Assembly: GCA_019459505.1 (NCBI GenBank)
Contig: JAIBEV010000141.1
Location: 54,003-118,002 of the forward strand
Length of the DNA: 64,000 nucleotides
Direction of reading: 5' to 3'
DNA from: Candidatus Paracaedibacteraceae bacterium
GTDB taxonomy: Bacteria > Pseudomonadota > Alphaproteobacteria > Paracaedibacterales > Paracaedibacteraceae
In this document: positions 44,267-56,109 of the stretch, piece by piece
How the letters are laid out: every line of letters begins with the position of its first letter
How positions within the stretch are numbered: the stretch's first letter is position 1
The notes under the pieces: model-generated
Told to the model about the DNA's origin: nothing
Seen by the model: the letters and a program-made list of their open reading frames with translations, nothing else
Database searches by the model: none
Made by a program: the position numbers and the translations under genes

Positions 44267-45046
44267 ATGGTTGAATTTTCTCTTCCCCACCACTCTAAAC
44301 CCACTCCAGGCAAGCACCATGCCTGTCAAAATGCTCAGGGTGAAATTCGGACCTTTCAAGTTTATCGTTGGAATCCAGATGACGAGGCAAACCCTCGGAT
44401 TGACTCTTACGAGATTGATCTCAAAGAATGCGGCCCTATGATTCTAGATGCTTTGATTAAAATCAAAAATGAAATGGATTCTACCCTCACCTTTCGTCGC
44501 TCTTGCCGCGAGGGAATCTGTGGCAGCTGTGCCATGAATATCGACGGAACCAATACATTGGCCTGTATTAAACCGATTAGTGACATTAAAGATAACGTTA
44601 AGATTTATCCTTTGCCGCATATGAATGTAATTAAGGATTTGGTGCCCGATTTATCCTTAGCCTATGCACAATATGCTTCTGTTAAGCCATGGCTTCAATC
44701 CGATACGCCAGTCGGTGAACGCGAACGGTTGCAAAGTGAAGAGGATCGCGCCAAATTGGATGGATTATGGGAATGCATTTTATGCTTTAGCTGCACCACG
44801 AGTTGCCCCAGCTATTGGTGGAATAGTGAAAAATATTTAGGACCCGCAACTTTGCTTCAATCCTATCGGTGGATTGCCGACAGTCGCGATGATCATACCG
44901 GTGAGCGCCTCGATGAGCTCGAAGATCCATTTAAACTTTATCGCTGTCATACCATTATGAACTGTACTAATACTTGCCCTAAAGGATTAAATCCTGCTAA
45001 AGCCATTGGGGAAATTAAAAAGCAAATGGTAGAACGTAAAGCTTAA
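44267..45046 (+). CDS. sdhB: Succinate dehydrogenase iron-sulfur subunit
   Basis: 259-aa subunit carrying the [2Fe-2S], [4Fe-4S] and [3Fe-4S] clusters that pass electrons from FAD to quinone. Cluster ligands are visible: [21 protein letters not shown], then [12 protein letters not shown], then [17 protein letters not shown]. It ends the sdhCDAB operon, 11 bases after sdhA, and a hairpin follows. Confidence 0.97.
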   Translation: MVEFSLPHHSKPTPGKHHACQNAQGEIRTFQVYRWNPDDEANPRIDSYEIDLKECGPMILDALIKIKNEMDSTLTFRRSCREGICGSCAMNIDGTNTLACIKPISDIKDNVKIYPLPHMNVIKDLVPDLSLAYAQYASVKPWLQSDTPVGERERLQSEEDRAKLDGLWECILCFSCTTSCPSYWWNSEKYLGPATLLQSYRWIADSRDDHTGERLDELEDPFKLYRCHTIMNCTNTCPKGLNPAKAIGEIKKQMVERKA

Positions 45047-45064
45047 TCTATCCAAGACTGATGG

Positions 45065-45093
45065 AAAGGCCCCTTTTTTTAAAAGTGCCTTTT
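45065..45093 (+). terminator. Terminator of the sdh operon
   Basis: AAAGGC and GCCTTT arms close around an inner CCTTTT/AAAAGT pairing, with T-rich sequence following. Confidence 0.5.
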
Positions 45094-45098
45094 ATCCT

Positions 45099-45719
45099 TT
45101 ATATTATAAATTCAACCTCTGATGTTCCAATCACCAAAAAGTTATCAATAGGCGAGGAGGATTCAAAATTGATCTCTCCACTTAATATGCACTGAATAGG
45201 GTGATCCAACCCAGTTGGAGCATTGATAATAACCCCTTTCAGCCATGTCTTTAAATGTTCAGGAGCCTGAATTTTAATGGTTCCTGTAATCGCCAGCGAG
45301 AAATCTTTAACCTTAAATCTGGGTGTTATAAAAGTAGCATTACCTCTAACTTCCCATAGACTTAAGGAGACGTTCACCACATCTCTTGTTTCGATATAAA
45401 AGCCTGAATTAAATTGAACATCCATATATCGACCTGTTAAAACAGATTGAGTGCGTTGAATATTGTTATAATTTTGAGGTGGCATAAATTGTTTAGTTGC
45501 CTTTAAATGCTTGACCATTTCTTCTGAGGATTGCCTATCAATTGGGCTTACGGAATCAATTATCTCAATCTCTTGATCGTGGAGTTTAAAACCTATATGA
45601 GGGGTAGGGAATTCTGATACAAATGTTCTATTTTCATCAGAACTGTCTACAGGGTTATTGGAATGAGCTATTCCTACACAAACTCTGAACAATAATACGA
45701 AAGCTTGAAATTTTACCAT
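45099..45719 (-). CDS. Hypothetical secreted protein
   Basis: 206-aa protein of no recognised family. The N-terminus MVKFQAFVLLFRVCVGIAHS reads as a signal peptide. The body alternates short beta stretches (YMDVQFNSGFYIETRDVVNVSLSLWEV, FSLAITGTIKIQAPEH), suggesting a beta-rich periplasmic or surface protein. It is on the minus strand, converging with the sdh terminator and upstream of nothing obvious. Similar secreted orphans occur at 21328 and 24856. The start is not supported by a strong ribosome binding site (a GGG-rich run lies about ten bases before). Confidence 0.6.
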   Translation of the reverse strand: MVKFQAFVLLFRVCVGIAHSNNPVDSSDENRTFVSEFPTPHIGFKLHDQEIEIIDSVSPIDRQSSEEMVKHLKATKQFMPPQNYNNIQRTQSVLTGRYMDVQFNSGFYIETRDVVNVSLSLWEVRGNATFITPRFKVKDFSLAITGTIKIQAPEHLKTWLKGVIINAPTGLDHPIQCILSGEINFESSSPIDNFLVIGTSEVEFII

Positions 45720-45774
45720 CTTTTGATCCCCCCTCCCTGATCAAAATAAAGTTAATTAGTCAGTCATCTTTTAG

Positions 45775-46173
45775 TCACTCATCTTCGAGCTCCACCAAAC
45801 AGCCAAAACAGTCTTTTGGGTGTAAGAAAATAACAGGTTTACCATGGGCTCCTATTTCTGGTGCGCCAAGTATCCGGATCCCCTGCTGAGCCAATTCATC
45901 ATAGGCATGAGAGACATCTTCAACCTCTAAGCAATAATGATGGATGCCACCTTGCGGATTTTTTTCTAAAAACTTGGTAATCGGAGAGTTATCTCCTAAG
46001 GGGTGAAGTAATTCTAATTTAGTATTGCCTACCTCGACAAATACTGTTGTCACGCCATGCTCTGGCAGAGACTGAGGGTCACTAATCGTTGCCCCTAAAA
46101 TGTCACGATAAAAAGCAGCAGCTTGATAGAGGTCCGGAACAGCAATGGCAATATGGTTTAACCGCTTTAACAT
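45775..46173 (-). CDS. mce: Methylmalonyl-CoA epimerase
   Basis: 132-aa vicinal-oxygen-chelate (glyoxalase-fold) enzyme interconverting (R)- and (S)-methylmalonyl-CoA, part of the route from propionyl-CoA to succinyl-CoA. LNHIAIAVPDLYQAAAFYRDILGA and GIHHYCLEVEDV carry metal-ligand His residues, and GCLVELEDE the Glu. A close homologue could be another VOC protein, but the ending HPKDCFGCLVELEDE is typical for this epimerase. Its partner mutase and carboxylase are not in the window. Confidence 0.88.
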   Translation of the reverse strand: MLKRLNHIAIAVPDLYQAAAFYRDILGATISDPQSLPEHGVTTVFVEVGNTKLELLHPLGDNSPITKFLEKNPQGGIHHYCLEVEDVSHAYDELAQQGIRILGAPEIGAHGKPVIFLHPKDCFGCLVELEDE

Positions 46174-46190
46174 CTTGCTGCCCCTCTTTT

Positions 46191-46610
46191 TTAATCTGTA
46201 TCTCTATTCCGTTCTATTTCGATACCAACGCTTGTCGCATTTGAATAAACATCCAGTTTTTCAACACGGCACCAAACCTTAGTGATCCGGCAATCTTCAA
46301 AACATAACTGCGCAATATCTTCAGCCAAGGTTTCTACCAAATGGGTATGCCGACCTCGCGCCAAGGCCGTTATAGAGCGAATCAATTGATCATAACAAAC
46401 AAATTGCCCGTGATAGTGTTGGTCATCGGGAGTGGGCATTTCAACGCGACATTTTAAATTTAATCGAATGGCCTGAGACGTTAAAGCTTCATCAGCATTG
46501 ATCCCAATAAAACAATCAAAAACAAGATCATTAATAAGAATATCCCAAGTTTTAGATTTCTTAGGTGCTTTAGCTTCTCTTCCTTGTGGGAACAATACCA
46601 TATTCGCCAT
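46191..46610 (-). CDS. folB: Dihydroneopterin aldolase
   Basis: 139-aa enzyme of folate synthesis (7,8-dihydroneopterin to 6-hydroxymethyl-7,8-dihydropterin). DLVFDCFIGINADEALTSQAIRLNLKCRV holds the conserved region with Glu, and THLVETLAEDIAQLCF plus WCRVEKLDVYSNATSVGIEIER the C-terminal part with the catalytic Lys. An extra 15-20 residues precede the usual start; MANMVLFPQGREAKAPKKSK is unusual but in frame with the best ATG. Its ATG shares one base with the stop of the SDR gene, so both are translated together. Confidence 0.85.
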   Translation of the reverse strand: MANMVLFPQGREAKAPKKSKTWDILINDLVFDCFIGINADEALTSQAIRLNLKCRVEMPTPDDQHYHGQFVCYDQLIRSITALARGRHTHLVETLAEDIAQLCFEDCRITKVWCRVEKLDVYSNATSVGIEIERNRDTD

Positions 46611-47356
46611 TAATCATCCCTTTGACCCATGTTTTCGGGAACCATCCAACCTAAATGCTGCCCCCCATCAATAGCAATCATTTGGCCGGTGACAGAAGGC
46701 GCATTCCATAAAAACTCAATTGCTCTTGCAATTTCATCCGTTCCTCCTCCTTTACCCAAAGGCGTGGAAAAACATTGTTTTACAAACTGCGCCTCAGACT
46801 GGTTTACATTTTTTAACGTTGGACCAGGGCCAATCCCATTAACTCTGATAGAAGGCGCCATCGCTAAAGCCAAAGCTTGGGTTAATCCCCATAATCCATA
46901 TTTACTAATGCTATAACTCAAATAATGAGGCGTCAAGTTCCACACCCGTTGGTCTAAAAGGTTAACAATCATACCTTTACCCATCAGTCTTTGAAATTCT
47001 TGACTCAATACTAAAGGAGCCCTGAGATTGGGCTCCATGTGATAATCCCATGATTCGCGCGTAACTGTTTTAAAATTATCATATTTAAAGGTTGAGGCAT
47101 TATTGACCAACAAATTAATCCGACCAGCTATCGCCTGCACCTTTTCCATAAGCCCGGCGACTTGGGATTCTTGAGCCAAGTCAGCTTGAACCAACCAACA
47201 CTTCTGACCATAGCTTTCAATCTCTTCTTTAAGATTTTCAGCTTTCTGAGAAGACGTATGATAATGGACAACCGCATCCCATCCTAGCTTTGCAAAATGG
47301 AGGACAATAGCGCGCCCGATCCGTTGAGCCGCTCCTGTGACCATAAGTATTGGCAT
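46610..47356 (-). CDS. SDR-family oxidoreductase, pteridine-reductase-like
   Basis: 248-aa short-chain dehydrogenase. TGAAQRIGRAI is the cofactor glycine motif, NNAS the structural motif, and YSISKYGL the Tyr/Lys catalytic pair; RVNGIGPGPTL and GQMIAIDGGQHLGW are conserved later. The AAQRIGRAIVLHFAKLGWDAVVHYHTS start, the RVWNLTPHYLSYSISK stretch and its coupling to folB suggest a FolM/pteridine-reductase role in making tetrahydro-pterins. Operon position supports that; the substrate is not proven by the sequence. It overlaps folB by one base and lies 3 bases from enolase. Confidence 0.82.
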   Translation of the reverse strand: MPILMVTGAAQRIGRAIVLHFAKLGWDAVVHYHTSSQKAENLKEEIESYGQKCWLVQADLAQESQVAGLMEKVQAIAGRINLLVNNASTFKYDNFKTVTRESWDYHMEPNLRAPLVLSQEFQRLMGKGMIVNLLDQRVWNLTPHYLSYSISKYGLWGLTQALALAMAPSIRVNGIGPGPTLKNVNQSEAQFVKQCFSTPLGKGGGTDEIARAIEFLWNAPSVTGQMIAIDGGQHLGWMVPENMGQRDD

Positions 47357-47359
47357 CGC

Positions 47360-49514
<2,155 letters not shown>

Positions 49515-49945
49515 GTTTTGCTTTTTGCCAAGACCATACCGGGTTTATATACCTTCTGTAAAGATTAATTTTAAATCAGCAAACGAGAGTAATTTTTATT
49601 TTATTTTCATAAAGATAACATTTAATTTTTCTCAAAAAAATACTTAATTTTTTAAATTCTGCATGTATTATCTAAGTAATTGAATCCACTATTTTAATTA
49701 TAAAATCTTTAGAAAAACACTCTATATAAGAGAGCCAATATAGTCTTTCTTGTTGAGCTTATATATTTAAAAACCTCCTAAGGCAGGCAATAATATTTTT
49801 AATAGCAGACTATATATTTTATAGAGGATAATAAGACCCTTATAAGTCTGAGTTTAGAATAATCTCCCCTCTTCTTAACCATATCGGTTAGAGTGCCCCA
49901 TAAAAAAACGGCCTACCTGGCCGTTTTCGACTGAACAAGGAAACC
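49515..49945. other. AT-rich intergenic region
   Basis: About 430 bases between the GGDEF gene and coxC. Apart from the coxC terminator at 49905-49927 it is AT-rich and holds no credible frame. The promoter of the GGDEF gene would be at the left end. Confidence 0.5.
49905..49927 (-). terminator. Terminator of coxC
   Basis: AAAACGGCC and GGCCGTTTT form a perfect 9-bp stem with a 5-base loop. On the minus strand it is followed by TTTTTTT, ending coxC transcription. Confidence 0.88.
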
Positions 49946-50764
49946 TTATCCCATAAAAGGAACATATCCCCACCAATAAATTGAAATAAATAAGAATAGC
50001 CACACAACGTCTACAAAATGCCAGTACCACGCCGCTGCTTCAAATCCAATATGGGCGTCCGGGGTAAATTCATTGCGCCAAGCACGCCACCAACACACAC
50101 CTAAGAAAATTGTTCCGATAATGACATGGAGTCCGTGAAACCCTGTTGCAAGATAAAATGTTGTGGGATAAATACCGCCATTCAAGGAAAATGCTGCATG
50201 AGAATACTCAATGGCCTGCACACAGGTAAAAATTAACCCTAACACAACAGTTAATCCTAGACCCTGAAGCACACCCTTCCGATCCTTTTCTAGCAAAGCA
50301 TGGTGCGCCCATGTAACGGTAGTTCCGGAGGCCAATAACAATAAGGTATTAAAATATGGAAGGTGGAATGGATCGATAGTTTCCACACCCTTAGGGGGCC
50401 ACATTCCACCCGTTGCTTCCTTAGGGAATATTGCTGCATCAAAATAAGCCCAAAAAAAGGCAACGAAGAACATCACCTCAGAGCAAATAAATAACACCAT
50501 GCCCGTTCGCAGACCCGTCTGAATAGTCGGGGTATAAATTCCCTTGGTATTTGATTCACGAATAACATCGCGCCACCATAAACCCGCTGATGTCAGTAAC
50601 ATCAACAATCCCACAATCAGCGTGATCTTTGTGCCGCCGTGAAAAAAATGCACTGCCCCAAAGGTAACTACAAAAGTAGCCAGCGAGGTAACCAGAGGCC
50701 AAGGGCTTGGATCAACAAGATGAAAAGGATGTTTATGTGTCGGAGTTTCAGACTGATTTTCCAT
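49946..50764 (-). CDS. coxC: Cytochrome c oxidase subunit III
   Basis: 272-aa, seven-helix subunit of the aa3-type terminal oxidase. HPFHLVDPSPWPL at the N-terminus, MVLFICSEVMFFVAFFWAYF, TVTWAHHALLEKDRKG, GFHGLHVIIGTIFL and the closing WHFVDVVWLFLFISIYWWG are all family landmarks. Its normal neighbours coxA, coxB and the assembly gene are absent here, so the operon has been broken up or coxC has moved. A terminator follows directly. Confidence 0.96.
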   Translation of the reverse strand: MENQSETPTHKHPFHLVDPSPWPLVTSLATFVVTFGAVHFFHGGTKITLIVGLLMLLTSAGLWWRDVIRESNTKGIYTPTIQTGLRTGMVLFICSEVMFFVAFFWAYFDAAIFPKEATGGMWPPKGVETIDPFHLPYFNTLLLLASGTTVTWAHHALLEKDRKGVLQGLGLTVVLGLIFTCVQAIEYSHAAFSLNGGIYPTTFYLATGFHGLHVIIGTIFLGVCWWRAWRNEFTPDAHIGFEAAAWYWHFVDVVWLFLFISIYWWGYVPFMG

Positions 50765-51092
50765 TTAAAAACCCAAAACAGATTAAACCTTGTTTATAGA
50801 CTATACCTAATTTATATAAAGTTTAAGCTTTTTTTGAGGATGAATCTTAAGATTTGATTAACCAATATATTGTCAATTTTTCATCAATAAATTTAACATA
50901 AGATAAAAGTATAATGAAATAAATTGAGACAGAAAGAAGGTATGGTATAAGATTTAAAAAAAATTAAGGCGTAAAAGAAAGCAAAATTTTCTTTAAGAGA
51001 ATTTTAACTCATAAGTTTTTTTAAGCATCTGCTTTTTGGAACTGCCTCTCCTCTTTAAATCACTATACTATAGAAAATAGGAGTTACAGGCC
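50765..51092. promoter_or_regulatory. Divergent coxC/kup spacer
   Basis: 328 AT-rich bases between divergent coxC and kup. Promoters for both are expected here. I could not pick a convincing operator or -35/-10 pair. No small gene is seen. Confidence 0.35.
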
Positions 51093-52964
51093 ATGACATT
51101 ACGCCAAGAAGATCCCAAGCCAACACTACCCTTTTTAATGGGTGCAATGGGGGTTGTCTTTGGAGATATCGGCACCAGTCCCCTGTATACCATAAAAGAT
51201 TGCTTATCGCAGTCTCCTTACAGCCATGATTTTTCGATGCTTATGGGAATTTTATCGTTAATATTCTGGTCCATCACCAGTGTGGTAAGCCTAAAATATA
51301 TTTGTTTCGTTCTCCGGGCGGATAACAATGGAGAAGGCGGAATTTTATCTCTCCTATCCTTAAGCATGCGGGGGGCAAGCGATAAAATTAAAAAATACTT
51401 ATTTGGCATCGGAATGATCGGAGCTGCTCTTTTTTATGGCGATGCCGTCATTACGCCTGCAATTTCAGTTTTAAGCGCTGTAGAAGGATTAACCGTCGTC
51501 TCTCCACGTTTCGCCCAATATATAGTTCCTCTGGCAGCCATAATTCTTATTATTCTATTCTTAATCCAACAAAAAGGCACCGAAACAATCGGTAATTTAT
51601 TTGGCCCCACCATGACATTATGGTTTTCAGTTATTGGAATTTTAGGAATTTATCAGATTATAAAAACCCCTCAAATTATTGAAGCTATTAATCCTTGGTA
51701 TGCCTATCAATTCTTTCATGACCATGGTCCCCACTCTTTAGCTATTCTGGGATCCGTTGTCTTAGCAATCACGGGTGCTGAGGCGCTTTATACAGATTTG
51801 GGTCATTTTGGTAAATCGGTAATCCGGCGTGCCTGGTTATTTATGGTCTTTCCTTGCTTACTGCTTAATTATTTTGGGCAGGGTGCCCTTCTCCTCACCC
51901 ATCCTGAAGCGGCTTCTAATCCCTTTTTCTTTCTCGTCCCATCTTGGGCAACCTTACCCCTCGTTATTGTCGCCACTATTGCCACTGTTATTGCATCTCA
52001 AGCGGTAATTTCAGGTATATTTTCTATGACGTGGCAAGCGGTACAGTTAGGGTATTTACCGCGGTTGCGGGTTGACCATACCTCCAGAAAAACCATTGGC
52101 CATGTTTTTGTTCCCACCATGAATTGGTCTTTGCTTTTAATGGCATTGATGCTGGTCATCTTATTTAAATCATCAACTGCTCTCGCCTCTGCATACGGTA
52201 TGGCTGTCACAGGCATTATGGTGATCACAACCTTTCTCACCAGTTATCTTGCCTTTTATAATTGGGGATGGCCTTGGTGGAAACTTATTCCCATTTTTGG
52301 AATATTCTTAATTATTGATATAACCTATTTCAGTGTTAATCTGATGAAATTCACAGAGGGTGGCTGGATTCCGTTCGTCATTGGCGTCTTCTTGTGGGCC
52401 ATTATGACCACCTGGAAAAAAGGCAAGGATATCCTTAATAATAAAATCCATCAATCGGGTAGAACACTTTTAAATTTCATAAAAAATATCGAACAAGATC
52501 CCCCCCTACGCATCTCCGGCAATGCCGTTTACCTGTCCTCAACGCCGGATAATGAACCCCTCTCCCTAACGATTAACCTTAAGCATAACAAAGTATTACA
52601 TGAGAAAGTTGTTATTCTTTCTATTATCACCAAAGATGTCCCGCGGGTTTATCACCCTGCAAAAATATTAATTGATAATTTAGGAGATAACATTTATCAA
52701 GTGGTTTATTATGTGGGTTTTACAGAAACACCAAATATTCCTAATCTTTTTGAAAAGTGTAATGAATTTGGTTTACATCTAGATTTACAAGATACGACGT
52801 TTTTCACGAGTCGAGGTATTCCGGTGATTAGCACCACCCCACACTTGCCCACTTGGAGAGAACGCCTTTTTATCTTTCTTGCTAAAAATGCCATGAACGC
52901 TACAGAATTTTATAAAATTCCCTACAAACGCGTTCTCGAATTGGGGATTAGAATTAAATTATAG
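51093..52964 (+). CDS. kup: Kup-family potassium uptake transporter
   Basis: 623-aa low-affinity K+/H+ symporter. GAMGVVFGDIGTSPLYTIKDC is the signature opening. Twelve membrane helices follow to about residue 430 (YGDAVITPAISVLSAVEG, ALYTDLGHFG, LVIVATIATVIASQAVISGIFS). The C-terminal cytoplasmic domain then ends in RGIPVISTTPHLPTWRERLFIFLAKNAMNATEFYKIP. AGGAGTT lies upstream of the ATG. Single gene. Confidence 0.95.
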   Translation: MTLRQEDPKPTLPFLMGAMGVVFGDIGTSPLYTIKDCLSQSPYSHDFSMLMGILSLIFWSITSVVSLKYICFVLRADNNGEGGILSLLSLSMRGASDKIKKYLFGIGMIGAALFYGDAVITPAISVLSAVEGLTVVSPRFAQYIVPLAAIILIILFLIQQKGTETIGNLFGPTMTLWFSVIGILGIYQIIKTPQIIEAINPWYAYQFFHDHGPHSLAILGSVVLAITGAEALYTDLGHFGKSVIRRAWLFMVFPCLLLNYFGQGALLLTHPEAASNPFFFLVPSWATLPLVIVATIATVIASQAVISGIFSMTWQAVQLGYLPRLRVDHTSRKTIGHVFVPTMNWSLLLMALMLVILFKSSTALASAYGMAVTGIMVITTFLTSYLAFYNWGWPWWKLIPIFGIFLIIDITYFSVNLMKFTEGGWIPFVIGVFLWAIMTTWKKGKDILNNKIHQSGRTLLNFIKNIEQDPPLRISGNAVYLSSTPDNEPLSLTINLKHNKVLHEKVVILSIITKDVPRVYHPAKILIDNLGDNIYQVVYYVGFTETPNIPNLFEKCNEFGLHLDLQDTTFFTSRGIPVISTTPHLPTWRERLFIFLAKNAMNATEFYKIPYKRVLELGIRIKL

Positions 52965-53228
52965 TTCATGAAAAGAAAAATGTTAATTTTTTACTCCTAA
53001 ATAATTAATATTATACCAGGAAAATTTATCTAATATTTCCTTTTCTCCTCTCCCCTTATAAAGAGCTATGTATATCTAAGCCAATTAAAATCAGAAAAGT
53101 TTAACTTCCAAAGCGAGCCACTTTTATAGAGTTCTGAGACTCATCATTAATAAAAATTACGAGTAGGAATTGTTTATGTCTCTGTAGGGATTAATAAGAG
53201 CAAAGTATTGTATTAAGGGGAGATAAAA

Positions 53229-54476
53229 ATGAGCACAAGAAAAAATTACTATCTTGCGTCAGTCCTTTATCTATTGACTTACTTGAATCCTCAGGCTATG
53301 GAGAAAAATGAAAAAGAGATATTTAATCAATATTACACAGCCCCCTCTTTAAATGAGTATCATATTGTCAAGAAAGGAATATGCATCCGTCCTGGTCATA
53401 CCCAACCCAACTATGATCTTGCAATTGAAAAAATCCTGGGAAAGACTGTTATTACGACCAGTGGGTTTGGAGGATCCGGGATAACATTAGGTGAAGGTGC
53501 TGTGTAATATCAACTCAACCGTTTTGAGAAAGAAGTTTTACCTAAGCTCGACTATCATAAAGAAACGGAACTTACTATAATCGGCACAGGTTTTATAGGC
53601 TGTTTAACTGCTCTCCATTTGTGGGAGCGTGGATACAAAAATTTGGTAATGGTAACTGATCAATCCTTAGCATCGGCAACCGCTAACGCTGGAGGATATA
53701 TTGCCGCATCCATAAGCAGTGAGGATCCTGAAGAAGAGAGATATAACCGATTCTGCCTTGATTCTTTTAACAACTTCTCCAATGCGATGAAGGGAAGCCA
53801 CCCTTTTATAACAGGAGGAAACGATGTTATAAGGAGACTTCCCATTTACCGGACTGGCGGTAAGAGTCCAGCATTGGAAAATTATGTGAGAGCTAATCTT
53901 ATAGCCCCTGGATTTGACGTTAACTTACATATTATAGATACTGAGAAAACCCATCAACTTTATTGTTACGAAGAGGCAATATATGTTAATTCAAAAAAGC
54001 TTCTCCGGCAGTTGCATCGCCATTTAACCAACTACAATATTCCTATCTTACACCAACAAATAACACACCTTAATCAGATAAATTCTTCTGTGATTTTCAA
54101 TTGTACAGATAGCTTGGCTGGAAAATTAAGAGGTAAGGAAGAGGAATATACACCAATCCTTGGGCATTATATTCTCCTTGGAAACCAAGATTTGTCTCCT
54201 AAAAGCTTGAGCCTCCACAATAGCATGATTGTTGTTACAGGCGGAACTTACCCGATAAAGATTGGATTAGAGGTTAGAACATCTCTCAATTTATTCCCTA
54301 AAACCAGCCTCGGAAAAGAGCAGGAGGATAATTATCAAGCATATCTAGGGACCACATTTATTAAAGATATAAAACTTAATGACCAAGGATATGCCCAAAA
54401 GGACTATGAATATCCTGAACTTTTCGATGGCCTTTTGAAAAACGCTCAAGAATTCTTTGGAAAATCTGTTAATTGA
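53229..54476 (+). pseudogene. FAD-dependent oxidoreductase (DAO type), internal stop, permuted motif order
   Basis: One reading frame from 53229 to 54476 interrupted by an in-frame TAA at 53505-53507. Coding clearly continues after it (YQLNRFEKEVLPKLDYHKE..., then TIIGTGFIGCLTALHLWERGY, the FAD-binding Rossmann motif). Before the stop, after a signal-peptide-like start, comes CIRPGHTQPNYDL and TSGFGGSGITLGEGAV, a motif that in ordinary D-amino-acid-oxidase-like enzymes sits at the C-terminus. The gene would encode about 415 residues if the stop is read through or absent. Likely inactivated; a sequencing error is possible. It is alone between kup and glnA. Confidence 0.65.
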
Positions 54477-54502
54477 GAAAGTTGTCTCAGATGAACTTTT
54501 AA

Positions 54503-54525
54503 AAAGGAGGGATTTTCCCTCCTTT
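54503..54525. terminator. Bidirectional terminator between oxidoreductase and glnA
   Basis: AAAGGAGGGA and TCCCTCCTTT form a perfect 10-bp stem with a 3-base loop. T-rich or A-rich flanks serve both the plus-strand gene and the convergent glnA. Confidence 0.85.
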
Positions 54526-54536
54526 AAGCAATCCTT

Positions 54537-55937
54537 TTACCAAGAATAATATTTCATGAATTCTAAAGGATGAGGCGTGCGGTCATAGGTTAGAACCTCC
54601 TGCCATTTCAATTCCATATATCCTTGAATGAAATCCTTCGTAAAGACATCGCCCTGCAGCAAAAAGTCATGATCCGCGGCAAGAGCTTCAAGCGCTTCTC
54701 GCAAAGAGCCACACATATTAGGCAAGGCTGCAGCGATATCCAACTCTTCAAACAAATTATGATCCGATGGCTCCCCGGGATGAATTTGATGACGTATACC
54801 ATCCATCCCTGCCATCAACATAACCGCATTTCCTAAATAAGGATTAGCAAGGGGATCAGGAAAGCGAATTTCTACCCGCTTTGCTTTTTCCCCAACCGCT
54901 GTTGGAATACGACAAGCAGCAGAACGATTTTGTGCTGAATATGCCAAAATTACCGGGGCTTCATAGCCCGGCACTAACCGCTTATAGCTATTCGTGGTCG
55001 GATTAGTAAAGGCATTAATAGCTTTCGCATGTTTTAAAATCCCACCAATATAATAAAGAGCTGTTTCAGATAGACCACTATAACCACCACCGGCGAACAA
55101 AGGCTTTCCGTCCTTCCATAAAGATTGATGGACATGCATTCCTGATCCATTATCACCAAAGATGGGTTTTGGCATAAATGTTGCCGTTTTCCCATAGCTA
55201 TGAGCCACATTCCTGACCGCATACTTATAGATTTGGATATTATCGCCCGTTTCAACCAATTGGCCGAATTGAAACCCTAGTTCATGTTGAGCGGGCGCCA
55301 CTTCATGATGGTGCTTTTCCATCTTCAATCCCATTTGCTGCATAACTGTAACCATTTCAGCCCGCATATCATTTAAGGAATCGAGAGGAGCAACGGGAAA
55401 GTACCCCCCCTTTGGTAAAGGTCGATGGCCGTGGCTTGAGGCATTTATTTCACGACAATTATGGGATTGAAATTCTTCTGATTCTAATTCATAAAAAGCC
55501 GCTGTACTATCCACACCATAACGCACACCATCAAAAACAAAGAACTCTGCTTCTGGCCCAAAATAGGCTGTGGTCGCAACATCAGATTCTTGGAGATAAG
55601 CTTCTGCTTTTTTACCGATGGAGCGTGGATCTCGGGTATAAGGTTTCCCACTTCTTGGATCATATATATCACAAACCACAATCATAGTTGTCTGAACTGA
55701 AAATGGATCAAGGTGAATAGAAGAAAAATCTGGCTTCATGATCATGTCTGATTCATGAATTTGGCGCCAGCCGCTAATGGATGATCCATCAAAATAGATC
55801 CCCTCCTCAAGCAACTTTTCATCAACCGCTTCAACCGGGAAACTCATGTGATGCCAGGCTCCCAAAATATCTGTAAAGCGAAAGTCAACAAATTTTACGT
55901 GCTGTTCCTCTAGCTGCTTTAAGAATTTGTTGATCAC
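54537..55937 (-). CDS. glnA: Glutamine synthetase type I, adenylylation Tyr replaced by Phe
   Basis: 466-aa ammonium-assimilating enzyme. A GTG start at 55937 is chosen because AAGGAG precedes it; the ATG-opening extension to 55985 is not supported. FDGSSISGW and the ATP-site YFGPEAEFFVFD are conserved, as are NGSGMHVHQSLWKDGKPLFAG, KRLVPGYEAPV and RVEIRFPDPLANPYL. Where most bacterial GSI-beta enzymes have NLYDLPPEE with the adenylylated Tyr397, this one has HNLFEELD, with Phe396. Regulation by the adenylyltransferase at that site is therefore impossible. The gene stands alone, with a terminator on its 3' side. Confidence 0.94.
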   Translation of the reverse strand: MINKFLKQLEEQHVKFVDFRFTDILGAWHHMSFPVEAVDEKLLEEGIYFDGSSISGWRQIHESDMIMKPDFSSIHLDPFSVQTTMIVVCDIYDPRSGKPYTRDPRSIGKKAEAYLQESDVATTAYFGPEAEFFVFDGVRYGVDSTAAFYELESEEFQSHNCREINASSHGHRPLPKGGYFPVAPLDSLNDMRAEMVTVMQQMGLKMEKHHHEVAPAQHELGFQFGQLVETGDNIQIYKYAVRNVAHSYGKTATFMPKPIFGDNGSGMHVHQSLWKDGKPLFAGGGYSGLSETALYYIGGILKHAKAINAFTNPTTNSYKRLVPGYEAPVILAYSAQNRSAACRIPTAVGEKAKRVEIRFPDPLANPYLGNAVMLMAGMDGIRHQIHPGEPSDHNLFEELDIAAALPNMCGSLREALEALAADHDFLLQGDVFTKDFIQGYMELKWQEVLTYDRTPHPLEFMKYYSW

Positions 55938-56063
55938 TTTTTTCTCCTTAATTTTAAATAAAATCTTTATTTTATGGTTATACATTTCCCCTGCTCAGGT
56001 TTCAAGGAGAGTCTCGGTTACTTAATGTTACATCTACCCTTATTCTTCGCCCTTCCTTTTTCC

Positions 56064-56091
56064 TTTGCAGTTATGAGGAAAAACTGATAAT
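56064..56091 (+). promoter_or_regulatory. Possible sigma-70 promoter of rpsB
   Basis: TTTGCA and GATAAT separated by 16 bases, about 120 bases before the rpsB start and just upstream of the structured leader. Match is only moderate. Confidence 0.3.
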
Positions 56092-56109
56092 CTCCTTAAG
56101 AAATCCACA

